A DNA stretch of 64,000 nt from Rhizobium sp. CG5 (GTDB taxonomy: Bacteria; Pseudomonadota; Alphaproteobacteria; Rhizobiales; Rhizobiaceae), in assembly GCF_023701945.1 (NCBI RefSeq), contig NZ_JABAEF010000002.1, forward strand, positions 248,001 to 312,000, read 5' to 3'. Shown here piece after piece: positions 36,404-46,526 of the stretch (position 1 is its first letter; each line of letters starts with the position of its first letter). The translations under genes were made by a program, and so were the position numbers. The notes under the pieces are model-generated. The model saw only the letters and a program-made list of their open reading frames with translations, searched no databases and had not been told where the DNA came from.

Positions 36404-36419
36404 ACCGGGAAATTCTCCG

Positions 36420-38669
36420 ATGGATATGAACGAAATCAAAGAGATCTTCTTTCAGGAATGCGAAGAACAGCTCGCTGAACTGGAATCCGGTCTGCTGAAA
36501 ATGAATGATGGGGATCGCGATCCAGAAACGGTCAACGCCGTTTTCCGCGCGGTTCACTCCATCAAAGGCGGTGCGGGTGCGTTCGGTCTCGATGATCTCG
36601 TTGCCTTCGCTCACGTTTTTGAAACGACGCTCGATTGCGTTCGTTCCAACAAGCTCGAGCCGGGTCCTGAAGTGATGAAAGTAATGCTCAAGTCGGCCGA
36701 CGTGTTGGCCGACCTGACCAACGCCTCCCGGGATGGCGGCAGTGTCGATCCGTCGCGCTCCGCCGGCCTCGTCAAGGAACTCGAAGCCCTTGCCAACGGC
36801 GATCCACTGCCGACGGGTTCCGCTGCCCCCGCTCCGGCGCCGGCGCCCAAGGCGGCTCCTGCCCCCGCGCCGAGCGATGCGAGCGGCTTCCAGCCGATCC
36901 CATTCTCCTTCGATGATTTTGGCAGCGACGAGCCGGCAGCCGAAGTCCCGACCTTCGAGATCTCTTTCAAGCCGCGCCGCGATCTCTATGCCAAGGGCAA
37001 TGATGCGGCGCTGCTGCTGCGCGATCTGTCGCGCATCGGCGAGATGACCATCAATTGCAACACGGACAGCTTGCCGTCGATCGACATGATGGATGCCGAG
37101 GACGCCTATTTCAGCTGGAAGATCTCCATCAAGACGGAGAAGGGCGAAGGGGGCATCCGCAGCGTCTTCGAATTCGCAGAATGGGATTGCGATCTCGAGG
37201 TGAAGCGCCAGGAAGTCGCAGCAGAGGCCAATGCGGAAGAGCTGCCGATGGTTCCGGTGCCCTTCGATCTGTCCATTCTGGACGATGGCGGTGCCGAAGA
37301 ACCGGCTGCCCTGGTGAATGCCGCCGTCGAAGCTGCTGAGACCGCCAGCAACGTCACCAAACTGACCGGAATCGCAGCCAAGGCCGATCGTCAGGAGAAA
37401 AAGGAATCGCCGGCTGCCGCCGCTGCTGCTGCCGCTGCCGCTTCCCAGAACAATGCCGCGGCCGGCCAGACCATCCGCGTCGATCTCGATCGCGTCGACC
37501 GTCTCATCAACCTGGTCGGCGAACTCGTCATCAACCAGGCGATGCTGTCTCAGAGTGTTATCGAAAACGATACCAACGGCACGTCCTCGATCAATATGGG
37601 TCTGGAAGAGCTCCAGCAACTGACGCGCGAGATCCAGGACAGCGTCATGGCGATCCGTGCGCAGCCGGTTAAGCCGGTGTTCCAGCGCATGTCCCGTATC
37701 GTTCGCGAAGTGGCGGACATGGTCGGCAAATCGATCCGCCTTGTCACCGAAGGCGAAAATACCGAAGTCGACAAAACCGTCATCGACAAGCTCGCCGAAC
37801 CGTTGACCCACATGATCAGAAATGCCGTAGACCACGGCATCGAGTCGCCTGAAAAGCGCGCAGCGGCCGGCAAGGATCCGGAAGGCACGATCAAGCTGAC
37901 GGCAAAGCATCGTTCCGGCCGTATCGTGATCGAACTGGTCGACGACGGTGCCGGTATCAACCGCGAACGCGTCCGCCAGAAGGCCATCGACAACGAACTG
38001 ATCGCCGCCGATTCCAACCTCAGCGACGAAGAGATCGACAACCTGATCTTCGCGCCGGGCTTCTCTACGGCCGATAAGATTTCCGACATCTCCGGTCGCG
38101 GCGTCGGCATGGATGTCGTCAAGCGCTCGATCCAGGCCCTCGGCGGACGTATCTCCATCAGCTCCAAGCCGGGCTATGGATCGACCTTCACCATGAGCCT
38201 GCCGCTGACCCTCGCAGTGCTCGACGGCATGGTGGTCACCGTGGCCAACCAGACCCTGGTCGTGCCGCTGACGGCCATCGTCGAAACCCTGCAGCCGGAA
38301 GCACAGAACATCCATTCGTTCGGTGCCAACCAGCGACTGATCTCGATCCGCAACAGCTTCTGCCCTCTGGTCGATGTCGGCCGGATCCTGAACTTCCGCA
38401 ACCTCCAGGCCAATCCGATCGATGGCGTTGCTCTTCTGGTAGAATCCGAAGGCGGCGGCCAGCGCGCGCTGATGGTGGATGCCATCCAGGGCCAGCGTCA
38501 GGTCGTCATCAAGAGCCTCGAGGCAAACTACACCCACGTGCCCGGCATTGCCGCGGCAACGATCCTCGGGGACGGGCGCGTCGCGCTCATCCTGGATGTC
38601 GATGCCGTCGTTTCCGCCTCGCGAGGTCAGTCGCTCAAGCAGGAAATGTCCTTAGCTGTCGCAGGATAA
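36420..38669 (+). CDS. cheA: Chemotaxis histidine kinase CheA
   Basis: A 749-residue kinase. The P1 domain has phosphorylated His46 in [14 protein letters not shown] Pro/Ala linker leads to a P2-like CheY-binding domain at about 180-262, then a long Ala-rich linker (about 320-350), dimerisation ([17 protein letters not shown]), the ATPase domain with [12 protein letters not shown] (N box), DDGAGI (G1) and GRGVGMDVV (G2), and a CheW-like regulatory domain at the end. It gives phosphate to CheY1, CheY2 and CheB. Confidence 0.97.
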   Translation: MDMNEIKEIFFQECEEQLAELESGLLKMNDGDRDPETVNAVFRAVHSIKGGAGAFGLDDLVAFAHVFETTLDCVRSNKLEPGPEVMKVMLKSADVLADLTNASRDGGSVDPSRSAGLVKELEALANGDPLPTGSAAPAPAPAPKAAPAPAPSDASGFQPIPFSFDDFGSDEPAAEVPTFEISFKPRRDLYAKGNDAALLLRDLSRIGEMTINCNTDSLPSIDMMDAEDAYFSWKISIKTEKGEGGIRSVFEFAEWDCDLEVKRQEVAAEANAEELPMVPVPFDLSILDDGGAEEPAALVNAAVEAAETASNVTKLTGIAAKADRQEKKESPAAAAAAAAAASQNNAAAGQTIRVDLDRVDRLINLVGELVINQAMLSQSVIENDTNGTSSINMGLEELQQLTREIQDSVMAIRAQPVKPVFQRMSRIVREVADMVGKSIRLVTEGENTEVDKTVIDKLAEPLTHMIRNAVDHGIESPEKRAAAGKDPEGTIKLTAKHRSGRIVIELVDDGAGINRERVRQKAIDNELIAADSNLSDEEIDNLIFAPGFSTADKISDISGRGVGMDVVKRSIQALGGRISISSKPGYGSTFTMSLPLTLAVLDGMVVTVANQTLVVPLTAIVETLQPEAQNIHSFGANQRLISIRNSFCPLVDVGRILNFRNLQANPIDGVALLVESEGGGQRALMVDAIQGQRQVVIKSLEANYTHVPGIAAATILGDGRVALILDVDAVVSASRGQSLKQEMSLAVAG

Positions 38670-38673
38670 TGCC

Positions 38674-39141
38674 ATGTCGTTCGTTGTAAAAAGTCTGATT
38701 GAGGGAAACCGGGAGCTCATCGCCTTCCGGATCGGCGATCAGGAGTTCTGCGTCAACATCATGAATGTACGGGAGATTCGCGGCTGGACAGTGGCCACGC
38801 CTCTTCCGCACTCTCCGCCTTACGTCATGGGTGTCATCAACCTGCGTGGCGCGGTTCTGCCGATCATGAACCTTGCCACCCGGCTCGGAATGAAACCTGC
38901 AGAACCGACCCAACGTCACGTGATCATCGTCACCCAGATCAAGCAGAAAGTCGTCGGCCTCCTGGTCGATGCCGTGTCGGATATTCTGACCGTCACGGAA
39001 GACAATATCCAACCGACACCGGAAGTGTCGTCAGATCTCGAACGGCAATACGCCCGTGGAGTTCTGGCAATCGAGAAAAGGATGATCTGCTTGATTGAAC
39101 TTGGCGCACTATTTCCCGAAGCGGAGAGCGAAGCGGCATGA
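38674..39141 (+). CDS. cheW: Coupling protein CheW
   Basis: A 155-residue CheW-domain protein that links receptors to CheA. It begins [20 protein letters not shown] and has the [18 protein letters not shown] block near the middle and [13 protein letters not shown]. It lies 4 bases after cheA and overlaps cheR by ATGA. Presence of cheW in this operon resembles Sinorhizobium and R. leguminosarum rather than A. tumefaciens, whose main che operon lacks it. Confidence 0.95.
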   Translation: MSFVVKSLIEGNRELIAFRIGDQEFCVNIMNVREIRGWTVATPLPHSPPYVMGVINLRGAVLPIMNLATRLGMKPAEPTQRHVIIVTQIKQKVVGLLVDAVSDILTVTEDNIQPTPEVSSDLERQYARGVLAIEKRMICLIELGALFPEAESEAA

Positions 39142-40043
39142 TGTCGATTTCCCCGGCCACGACCAGGCAATCAGACGACGAGATCATGGCCAACGGCGAA
39201 TATCCGTTGACCCGGCGGGATCTGAACGAGATCGCCGCGATGATCTATTCTGATGCCGGCATAGCGCTGAACGACAGCAAGGCCTCGCTGGTCTATTCTC
39301 GCCTGTCCAAGCATATCCGTGCCTTGGGTCTGAGGGGCTTTCGTGAATATTGCTCGCTTGTATCCTCCACCGAGGGTGCGCCGGCGCGCCGGGAAATGTT
39401 ATCGCATCTGACGACGAATTTCACACGCTTCTTTCGTGAAAACCACCATTTCGAGCATCTGAAGAGCGATGTGCTGCCCGAACTGATCAATCGCGCCAAG
39501 GCCGGTGGCCGGGTACGCATCTGGTCGGCTGCCTGCTCGGACGGGCAGGAGCCCTATTCGATCGCGTTGACCGTTCTGTCCATGATGCCGAATGCGGCCG
39601 ACTACGATTTTCGCATCCTGGCGACCGATATCGATCCGAAGATCCTGGCGTTGGCGCGGGCCGGCGTTTACGACGAGGCAGCACTCGAGACCGTCTCACC
39701 GGCCATGCGCAAGCAATGGTTCAAGGAAGTCGATATCCAGGGCCGCCGCAAGTTCCAGGTCGACGACCGCGTCAAGCGGCTGATCACCTACAACGAACTC
39801 AACCTGATGGCGCAATGGCCGTTCAAGGGGCCGTTCGACATCATCTTCTGTCGCAACGTCGTGATCTATTTCGACGAGCCGACACAGGTAAAGATCTGGT
39901 CGCGTTTCGCCGGCCTGTTGCCGGACGGCGGCCATCTTTACATCGGCCATTCGGAGCGGGTCTCGGGCGATGCCAAGAACCTTTTCGACAATATCGGTAT
40001 CACAACCTATCGCTACATCGGCAAGGGGGGCAAAAAACCATGA
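39138..40043 (+). CDS. cheR: Chemotaxis methyltransferase CheR
   Basis: A 301-residue SAM-dependent enzyme that methylates receptor glutamates. The N-terminal helical domain ([15 protein letters not shown]) precedes the SAM fold ([40 protein letters not shown]). Start and stop overlap cheW and cheB by 4 bases each. An ATG at 39186 with the same frame is a less likely start. Confidence 0.95.
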   Translation: MMSISPATTRQSDDEIMANGEYPLTRRDLNEIAAMIYSDAGIALNDSKASLVYSRLSKHIRALGLRGFREYCSLVSSTEGAPARREMLSHLTTNFTRFFRENHHFEHLKSDVLPELINRAKAGGRVRIWSAACSDGQEPYSIALTVLSMMPNAADYDFRILATDIDPKILALARAGVYDEAALETVSPAMRKQWFKEVDIQGRRKFQVDDRVKRLITYNELNLMAQWPFKGPFDIIFCRNVVIYFDEPTQVKIWSRFAGLLPDGGHLYIGHSERVSGDAKNLFDNIGITTYRYIGKGGKKP

Positions 40044-41080
40044 CGCTTCCCGCCCGTGTTCTTGTTGTCGACGATAGCCCGACCATGCGCGGGCTGATCA
40101 CGGCCGTCCTCAATTCAGATCCGGAAGTCAAAGTTATTGGCCAGGCCGGTGATGCAATGCAGGCGCGCGCCGCGATCAAGGAACTCAATCCCGATGTCGT
40201 AACGCTCGACATCGAGATGCCGAACATGAACGGCCTTGAATTCCTCGACAAGATCATGCGCCTGCGCCCCATGCCGGTCATCATGGTCTCGACCATGACC
40301 CATCGCGGCGCCGAAGCGACCCTTGCGGCCCTTGAGATCGGTGCCTTCGATTGCGTCGGAAAGCCGATGCCGGGCGAGGCCCGTCCTTTCGGTGATCTTG
40401 CCGAAAAGGTGAAGGCTGCAGCCCGCGCGCAGCGCCGCCAGGCCCCTGCGCCAGCAGTCGCCATGATCGCGCCGGCTGCGGATTTTCGCGTTGGTCGGAA
40501 GATCGTCGCCATCGGCTCGTCGACCGGCGGCGTCGAGGCTCTGATCGCCGTGTTGCAGAAATTTCCGCAGAACTGCCCGCCGACGGTGATTACGCAACAC
40601 ATGCCGCCGACGTTTACCAAAAGTTTCGCAGAACGCCTTAACCGTATCTGCGCACCGGTGGTCCAGGAAGCGACCGACGGTGCAAGGCTCGAAATCGGCA
40701 GGATCTATCTCGCTCCGGGCGGAGATCGGCATTTGCAGGTTGTCAACGCTTCGGCGCCAAGCTGCCGGTTGATCGAAAGGGATCCGGTCAATGGACATCG
40801 ACCTTCGGTGGATGTGCTGTTTGACTCGGTTGCTGAGCTTGCAGGCCGCAATGCCGTGGGGGTCATACTGACAGGTATGGGCCGCGACGGGGCTGCGGGA
40901 TTGCTCAAGATGCGTCACGCAGGTGCGCGCACCATTGGGCAGAATGAAAAGACCTGTGTGGTCTACGGGATGCCACGAGTGGCCCATGAATTGGGTGCGG
41001 TCGAGCATCAATTGCCGCTTGGTTCAATCGGCGATGAAATTCTGAAACTTACGGCCGCCCGAAAAGAAGGTAGTGAATAA
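40040..41080 (+). CDS. cheB: Chemotaxis methylesterase CheB
   Basis: A 346-residue receiver-methylesterase. Asp11/Asp12 and phospho-site Asp57 in TLDIEMP lie in the receiver. The esterase triad is formed by Ser in [12 protein letters not shown], His in ITQHMPPTF and Asp in [10 protein letters not shown]. It removes methyl groups added by CheR. The ATG overlaps the cheR stop; the frame is open far upstream inside cheR and that part is spurious. Confidence 0.96.
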   Translation: MTLPARVLVVDDSPTMRGLITAVLNSDPEVKVIGQAGDAMQARAAIKELNPDVVTLDIEMPNMNGLEFLDKIMRLRPMPVIMVSTMTHRGAEATLAALEIGAFDCVGKPMPGEARPFGDLAEKVKAAARAQRRQAPAPAVAMIAPAADFRVGRKIVAIGSSTGGVEALIAVLQKFPQNCPPTVITQHMPPTFTKSFAERLNRICAPVVQEATDGARLEIGRIYLAPGGDRHLQVVNASAPSCRLIERDPVNGHRPSVDVLFDSVAELAGRNAVGVILTGMGRDGAAGLLKMRHAGARTIGQNEKTCVVYGMPRVAHELGAVEHQLPLGSIGDEILKLTAARKEGSE

Positions 41081-41470
41081 ATGTCTATAGCTGAGAAAAT
41101 CAAAGTTCTGATCGTCGACGATCAGGTCACAAGCCGCCTGCTGCTGAGCGATGCGCTGACCCAGCTCGGGTTCAAGCAGATCACGGCCGCAGGCGACGGG
41201 GAACAGGGCCTGAAGATCATGGAGCAGCAGCCCCATCATCTGGTGATCTCCGACTTTAACATGCCCAAGATGGACGGCCTTGGCCTTCTTCAGGCGGTGC
41301 GCACCAACCCGACCACCAAGAAGGCCGCGTTCATCATTTTGACCGCGCAAGGTGACCGGGCTCTGGTTCAGAAAGCCGCGCAATTGGGTGCCAACAATGT
41401 CCTGGCCAAGCCCTTCACCATCGAAAAGATGAAGGCTGCCATCGAAGCGGTTTTCGGAGCGTTGAAATGA
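41081..41470 (+). CDS. cheY2: Response regulator CheY2
   Basis: A 129-residue receiver domain: Asp13-Asp14, Asp58 in VISDFNMP, Thr88 and Lys110 in LAKPF. In S. meliloti CheY2-P is the one that slows the flagellar motor. It starts directly after the cheB stop and overlaps cheD by ATGA. Confidence 0.93.
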   Translation: MSIAEKIKVLIVDDQVTSRLLLSDALTQLGFKQITAAGDGEQGLKIMEQQPHHLVISDFNMPKMDGLGLLQAVRTNPTTKKAAFIILTAQGDRALVQKAAQLGANNVLAKPFTIEKMKAAIEAVFGALK

Positions 41471-42021
41471 TCGAAGACGGCGCTTCTCGGCGGGTCCATA
41501 TCATACAGGGCGAGTATAAGGTTGTCAGCGAGCCGGATGTGGTCCTGTCAACCATTCTCGGCTCCTGCGTGGCTGCTTGTTTGCGGGATCCGATCGCGGG
41601 CGTCGGAGGCATGAACCATTTTCTTTTGCCTGGTTCGGCCAATCCAGGGTCAGGCGGTGGAGATGCGACACGCTACGGCGTCCATCTGATGGAACTACTC
41701 ATCAATGGACTGCTGAAAAAGGGAGCGAGACGTGATCGGCTCGAGGCGAAAATTTTCGGGGGCGCCAAGACCATCGCAACGTTTTCCAATGTTGGCGAAC
41801 AGAATGCCGCCTTTGCAAATCAGTTCCTGCGTGATGAAGGCATCAAGATTGTCGGCTCGTCGACCGGCGGCGATCACGGACGCAAACTGGAATTCTGGCC
41901 GGTCAGCGGCCGAGCCAGGCAGTATCCGTTGACGGGTGCAGAAACGCAGAAAACAGTGGCTCTGGAACAGCGGCCGACGCCGGTCATCAGACCGGTGGAG
42001 AACTCCATCGAATTCTTCTAG
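41467..42021 (+). CDS. cheD: Chemoreceptor glutamine deamidase CheD
   Basis: A 184-residue CheD. The catalytic Cys34 is in [10 protein letters not shown] and His51 in GGMNHFLLP. It deamidates receptor glutamines and tunes adaptation. Translationally coupled to cheY2. Confidence 0.94.
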   Translation: MIEDGASRRVHIIQGEYKVVSEPDVVLSTILGSCVAACLRDPIAGVGGMNHFLLPGSANPGSGGGDATRYGVHLMELLINGLLKKGARRDRLEAKIFGGAKTIATFSNVGEQNAAFANQFLRDEGIKIVGSSTGGDHGRKLEFWPVSGRARQYPLTGAETQKTVALEQRPTPVIRPVENSIEFF

Positions 42022-42035
42022 TGATAGGAAGCTCC

Positions 42036-42422
42036 ATGCATACCGAAAAGAAGACAGAGACTGTTTTGGAAGAGGCTCTGCCGGAGATCCTGATGCGGAT
42101 TGTTTCCGAACTGCACGATGTGGCCTATCTGATCGAACGGATAGAGCCACAGATGCTGGAGCTCGGTGGCACCAACGTTCTGGAATCGCCCGATAGCGTC
42201 AAGGTTATGCAGGGCATCGACCTGGCGGTCCAGAAGACACGCGGCATAGCGGAGTTCATCGACACCATCACGGGCACCATTCCCAATGAATGGGTTGTGG
42301 ATCTCAGCACCGCGATCAGCCTGGTGAAGCTCGCCGACATGCAGAAGGCGCTGAGCTCGGGCGTGCGCCATGGCCATTCGCAGCCGCTTGGCAAGGCCGC
42401 CGGCGACTTCGATTTCTTCTAG
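42036..42422 (+). CDS. cheT: CheT, CheZ-like phosphatase of the che operon
   Basis: A 128-residue helical protein at the end of the che operon, matching CheT of S. meliloti. It contains Asp62-x3-Gln66 (GIDLAVQKT), the DxxxQ pattern of CheZ phosphatases, which place Gln at the aspartyl phosphate. CheT was recently described as a remote CheZ homologue. The ATG at 42036 has TAGGAAG upstream; a GTG at 42021 overlapping the cheD stop is less likely. Confidence 0.82.
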   Translation: MHTEKKTETVLEEALPEILMRIVSELHDVAYLIERIEPQMLELGGTNVLESPDSVKVMQGIDLAVQKTRGIAEFIDTITGTIPNEWVVDLSTAISLVKLADMQKALSSGVRHGHSQPLGKAAGDFDFF

Positions 42423-42445
42423 ACGAGGTCTCTCGTCGGATTTTT
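42422..42445 (+). terminator. Likely intrinsic terminator after cheT
   Basis: GACGAG (42422-42427), loop GTCT, CTCGTC (42432-42437), then GGA and five T (42441-42445). It begins in the cheT stop codon. It separates the che operon from fliF, 140 bases on. Confidence 0.55.
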
Positions 42446-42584
42446 CCCATTCGTTTCCTGTCACGCATTGCGCCCGGTTCGCGACCGGTAGCTTGCGTGC
42501 AACGAAACGCTCGCACAAGTTTCGCCTCGTAGTGTCTGGCAAGGGCAAATGCCGTAACCACTTCGATCGACGGTGCGAGACAGA

Positions 42585-44267
42585 ATGAATCTGTTTAATC
42601 AGTTACTTCAAGTTTTTAAAAACTTGGCATCCTTGGGGCAAGCGCGCCTCATGGCCCTGGCGGGTGTGGGTGTCTTATCCGTGGCGCTCATCATTGGCGC
42701 CGCCTTTTTGGTCAATAAGCCAGCCTATGAGACCCTATATGTCGGTCTCGAATCCACGGACCTCAACCAGATCAGCATTGCTTTGGCCGAAGCCAGCATA
42801 AACTTTGAAGTCGGCAGCGATGGCAAGAGCATCCAGGTTCCCGCCGGCATGACCGGCAAGGCGCGCCTGCTGCTGGCTGAGCGTGGCCTGCCCAACAGCG
42901 CCAATGCCGGTTACGAGCTGTTCGACAATGTCGGTTCGCTCGGGCTCACCTCCTTCATGCAGGAAGTCACCCGCGTTCGTGCGCTGGAAGGCGAAGTTGC
43001 CCGCACCATCCAGCAGATCTCCGGTATCGCCGCCGCCCGCGTTCACATCGTCATGCCCGATGTCGGCAATTTCCGGCGCGGTGACCAGAAGCCGACGGCG
43101 TCGGTGATGATCCGCGCCAGCACGACGACGGGCCGCAAGGCTTCGGCGTCCATCCGCCATCTCGTCGCATCCTCCGTGCCGGGCCTTGATGTCGATGATG
43201 TCACCATCCTCGATTCGACCGGCCAGCTGCTCGCGTCCGGCGATGAAACCGGCGGCGCGGCGAACAAGTCGCTTGGCGTCGTCCAGTCGGTTCAGCAGGA
43301 AATCGAATCCAATATCGACAAGGCGCTCGCGCCGTTTCTCGGCATGGACAATTTCCGCTCAAGTGTCACGGCCCAGCTCAATACCGATACCCAGCAGATC
43401 CAGGAGACCATCTACGATCCCGAATCGCGCGTCGAGCGTTCCGTACGGGTGACCAAGGAAGCGCAGAAATCCATGCAGAAGATGCAGGATACCGCCGCGA
43501 CCGTGGAGCAGAACATTCCCCAGGGGGATCCCCAGGGCTCCGGCGCAGGTCCGGAATCCTCCGACGAGGCGGACAAGAAGGAAGAGCAGACCAACTACGA
43601 GATCAACAGCAAGACGGTCGCAACGGTCAGCAACAGCTACAAGGTCGAGAAGATCTCTGTCGCGGTGGTGGTCAACAAGGGCCGCGTTGCCAAGATGGTC
43701 GGAGAACCGGTTGATCAGGCCAAGATCGACGCTTACCTGGCCGAGATGCAGAAGATCGTCACGTCGGCCGCAGGTCTGGATACCGAACGGGGCGACGTGA
43801 TCACCCTGACGGCCATGGACTTCCTCGAAAACCAGTTGCTGGAAGAATCCGCGGCCGGACCCGGTGTCATGGACATGCTGAGCCGCAATCTTGCCGGCAT
43901 CATCAACTCGCTTGCCTTCGTCGGCGTGGCATTCCTCATCATCTGGATGGGCATTCGCCCGATGGTCCGCTCGATGAACGGCTCGTCTGCCACAGCGCTT
44001 GGCACTGGCGAGACGGCCGCCGGCCTCGAACTTCCCGACTTCTCGCCGGGCCTCGACGGCGGCGCAGGCGGCCTCATGGACGGCTTCGGCTCCGACTTCG
44101 GCTTCGACAGCACCGACGACATGCTGTCGCTGGACGACGATCCGAACGGCGGCTTCAACCGCCGCGTCAAGGAAGGTCCCGAGCGGCGCCTGGCGCGCAT
44201 GGTCGAAATCAGCGAGGAGCGCGCTGCCAAGATCCTGCGCAAATGGGCTGTGGACAAAGCCGCCTGA
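42585..44267 (+). CDS. fliF: Flagellar MS-ring protein FliF
   Basis: A 560-residue protein with one membrane helix near the start (ALAGVGVLSVALIIGAAFLV) and one near the end (GIINSLAFVGVAFLIIWMGI), enclosing the ring-building domain (LLLAERGLPNSANAGYELFD, GISGIAAARVHIVMP type blocks). The short C-terminal tail, with RLARMVEISEERAAKILRKW, should bind FliG. The ATG at 42585 is preferred to a GTG at 42573. It starts a transcription unit after the cheT terminator. Confidence 0.95.
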   Translation: MNLFNQLLQVFKNLASLGQARLMALAGVGVLSVALIIGAAFLVNKPAYETLYVGLESTDLNQISIALAEASINFEVGSDGKSIQVPAGMTGKARLLLAERGLPNSANAGYELFDNVGSLGLTSFMQEVTRVRALEGEVARTIQQISGIAAARVHIVMPDVGNFRRGDQKPTASVMIRASTTTGRKASASIRHLVASSVPGLDVDDVTILDSTGQLLASGDETGGAANKSLGVVQSVQQEIESNIDKALAPFLGMDNFRSSVTAQLNTDTQQIQETIYDPESRVERSVRVTKEAQKSMQKMQDTAATVEQNIPQGDPQGSGAGPESSDEADKKEEQTNYEINSKTVATVSNSYKVEKISVAVVVNKGRVAKMVGEPVDQAKIDAYLAEMQKIVTSAAGLDTERGDVITLTAMDFLENQLLEESAAGPGVMDMLSRNLAGIINSLAFVGVAFLIIWMGIRPMVRSMNGSSATALGTGETAAGLELPDFSPGLDGGAGGLMDGFGSDFGFDSTDDMLSLDDDPNGGFNRRVKEGPERRLARMVEISEERAAKILRKWAVDKAA

Positions 44268-44288
44268 TCATGGACCTGGATTGCCGCG

Positions 44289-44319
44289 AACGCCGTGCCT
44301 TGTGTACGGCGTTTTCGTT
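44289..44319 (+). terminator. Intrinsic terminator after fliF
   Basis: AACGCCGT (44289-44296) pairs with ACGGCGTT (44306-44313) around a 9-base loop, followed by TTCGTTT. It lies 20 bases after the fliF stop. Confidence 0.65.
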
Positions 44320-44543
44320 TGTGTCGTGGGCTTTCGCCAGGGTTTTCGGTGCTGATTCATGGATCTATCCGCTTGGCCAGTCCCCAAACCTAGTTATGGC
44401 ATTTGCCTATTTATCTCTTACAATGGGACCATGATTCGTCGGTATGCGCGGATGCCAGACCGGACTGAAGGAAAATGCGGCTTCCGACAGTTCATGGCGT
44501 TTATCGAGGACTGGCCGTTTCGTCCCGGAAAGGGGGAAACACA

Positions 44544-45290
44544 ATGGACGCTGAGCTGTTGCAAGCAGGTGTCGTAAGTAAGAAGCAGTCCGCGTACCCC
44601 TCAGGTGAAAGCACCAAGGGCGCATCGGCGGAGCAACTGATCGGTAAATTGTCGACGGTCGCCGGATCGGGTAACATTCAGGCTGCCTTGCGAATCCTGA
44701 CCAACTATTCGGGCGCATCCTATTTCCTCCTGGCTCGTTACGATCTGGTCCAAGAGGAGGGGCTGAACTTTGTGGTCTCGGCAAACTGGCCTTTCGATCT
44801 GGTCCGCCGGCTTGAGGTCGAACTGGCTGCGGCCTATTCGCGGACGACCGAACTGGAAAAGTGTCTCTCCCTCCTGCAGCCCAAATTCGCACTTCTGCCG
44901 GATGATGTGGATGTGCCGCCGGGTGCCAGCCGGCAATATTGCTCGCTGATGTTCAACGTGGGGCGCACCAGGCTGTCCCTGATGCTGCTCTTGCCGGATG
45001 GCTTTGTCCTGTCGCCGGAGCGGCTGCGCGAAGTAGGCCTGCTGGCTGGCTACTGCGTCAGCCTGTCGTCCAGCAAGGGGCAGAAGACCGACCGCGATTT
45101 CGAATTGACCGAGCGGGAACTGGAATGCCTGTTCTGGATAGCGGAGGGAAAGACCAGTGATGAGATCGCCATGATCCTTGGAATTTCACGCAATACCATC
45201 AACAACTACATCACCAGCGTGATGCGCAAGACAGCCACCAAGACCCGCTCCGAAGCCATTGCCTATGCAGTGCGCAACAATCTCGTATGA
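44544..45290 (+). CDS. visN: VisN, LuxR-type motility master regulator subunit
   Basis: A 248-residue regulator. About 170 residues form a ligand-binding domain (autoinducer-binding-like, SYFLLARYDLV), then a LuxR helix-turn-helix (LTERELECLFWIAEGKTSDE, NTINNYITSVMRK). With VisR it forms the top of the flagellar hierarchy in rhizobia and activates rem. The ATG at 44544 has GGAAAGGGGG upstream. The gene pair is about 277 bases from fliF, a region with no other gene. Confidence 0.93.
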   Translation: MDAELLQAGVVSKKQSAYPSGESTKGASAEQLIGKLSTVAGSGNIQAALRILTNYSGASYFLLARYDLVQEEGLNFVVSANWPFDLVRRLEVELAAAYSRTTELEKCLSLLQPKFALLPDDVDVPPGASRQYCSLMFNVGRTRLSLMLLLPDGFVLSPERLREVGLLAGYCVSLSSSKGQKTDRDFELTERELECLFWIAEGKTSDEIAMILGISRNTINNYITSVMRKTATKTRSEAIAYAVRNNLV

Positions 45291-45301
45291 AGGATCTTCC
45301 C

Positions 45302-46051
45302 ATGGCCTATTCCGGGAACTTTTCCGACGGCGGCGTGGGGGATTTCCACTCAAGTCGCACACGCCTGGCCGCGGGCCGTCCGGATATTTTTCCCAAGCTC
45401 GTTGCCATGCAGAAGACGATCAACGCCAAGAACTTTGCCGTCTTTCGCGTCAGCGGCGCCGGCCTTCCGGGCAAGCGCAAGCTGTCCTGCGACATGGAGA
45501 ACTGGGGTCCGGCTCAAACCTCCTGTTCCGAGGCACTCGTTGCAAGCTACGGCGACCGGCTGCTCAGCCATATCGATGCGTCGCTGCTGCCGCTGGTCTG
45601 GAATGCCCGCGACGACAGCAGCTTTACCGAAGCATCTGATTTCACGGCCTTCGTCGTCCGACTTGCGCCTGGGCCCTTGCCATTCTCGGGCATTGCCTTT
45701 CCGGTCCGTCTCGGAGCCGTCGGCAATGGCTACATGGTTTTTACCACGACTGGCGGCATGGACCTGCCGGGCCAGATGGTTCTCGACATGCACAGCCGCA
45801 GCTGCAAGTTGATGATGGATATTCTCTCGCTCACCGAGCGCCGTGCGGCCCCGTCCGAATCGCTCAGCGACAGGGAAATCGCCTGCCTTCAACTGGCAGG
45901 CGATGGCCGTATCAGCGAAGAAATCGCCGAGAAGCTCGGTTTGTCCGTACACACGGTCAATGCCTATCTCGGCTCAGCAACGATCAAGCTTGATTCGGTC
46001 AACCGAATCCAGGCAATCGCCAAGGCGATTCGCCTTGGCTATATCAACTGA
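45302..46051 (+). CDS. visR: VisR, LuxR-type motility master regulator subunit
   Basis: A 249-residue partner of VisN with the same layout: an N-terminal sensor-like domain (FPKLVAMQKTINAKNFAVFR) and a C-terminal LuxR domain (LSDREIACLQLAGDGRISEE, SVHTVNAYLGSATIKL). The frame is open from an ATG at 45287 that overlaps the visN stop, but the ATG at 45302 has AAGGATC at good distance and is preferred. Confidence 0.9.
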   Translation: MAYSGNFSDGGVGDFHSSRTRLAAGRPDIFPKLVAMQKTINAKNFAVFRVSGAGLPGKRKLSCDMENWGPAQTSCSEALVASYGDRLLSHIDASLLPLVWNARDDSSFTEASDFTAFVVRLAPGPLPFSGIAFPVRLGAVGNGYMVFTTTGGMDLPGQMVLDMHSRSCKLMMDILSLTERRAAPSESLSDREIACLQLAGDGRISEEIAEKLGLSVHTVNAYLGSATIKLDSVNRIQAIAKAIRLGYIN

Positions 46052-46080
46052 ACCCGGTTGCGCCAGGCGGCCTGTCGCTC

Positions 46081-46521
46081 TCAGCTGTAAGACGGGGTTG
46101 AACGGCTCTTTACAAATCGCGCCTCGCGCAGGCTCTGTTCAAGGAAACGCGTGTTGTCGTCCGGATTGCTCGACGGCTTCTGGAAAGAAATATGGTTGAT
46201 TTCGACGCCGGCAAGCTCGTTCGTCAGCGTCAGTTGCGCATAGACGGTGACGTCTTTCGGCTTGATCTCCAGGTCGAGCACGACCTCGGGCACGCCGCCC
46301 CATTCAAGCCGGTAGTCGCCACCGGCACCGAAATTCACGGTGCCCGGATGAAAATAGAGCTCGGCTGCGGATGATACGAGATCCGCAATATTGCCGAAGA
46401 ATTCGCACCGCAAAAGGGAAATCAGGTCGGCTGCGTCCAGGAGCCGGAGCTCGGTGGCAACAGGGCTGATCGCCTCGGCGACGATTTTCTCACGTTGGCT
46501 GGTGTAAGGGCACTTCTTCAT
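46081..46521 (-). CDS. Unknown protein after flhB
   Basis: A 146-residue soluble protein I do not recognise. It opens MKKCPYTSQREKIVAEAISP, has a GGDYRLEWGGVPEVVLDLEI centre and a beta-rich C-terminal part (VTVYAQLTLTNELAGVEINH). The gene lies 5 bases after flhB on the same strand, so it is transcribed with the motility genes and may assist flagellar assembly or control. It is convergent with visR at 29 bases. Confidence 0.65.
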   Translation of the reverse strand: MKKCPYTSQREKIVAEAISPVATELRLLDAADLISLLRCEFFGNIADLVSSAAELYFHPGTVNFGAGGDYRLEWGGVPEVVLDLEIKPKDVTVYAQLTLTNELAGVEINHISFQKPSSNPDDNTRFLEQSLREARFVKSRSTPSYS

Positions 46522-46526
46522 AATGC

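Noticed and set aside
36348..38537. 729-codon open frame on the minus strand
   Set aside because: It is the antisense shadow of cheA, whose domains are complete.
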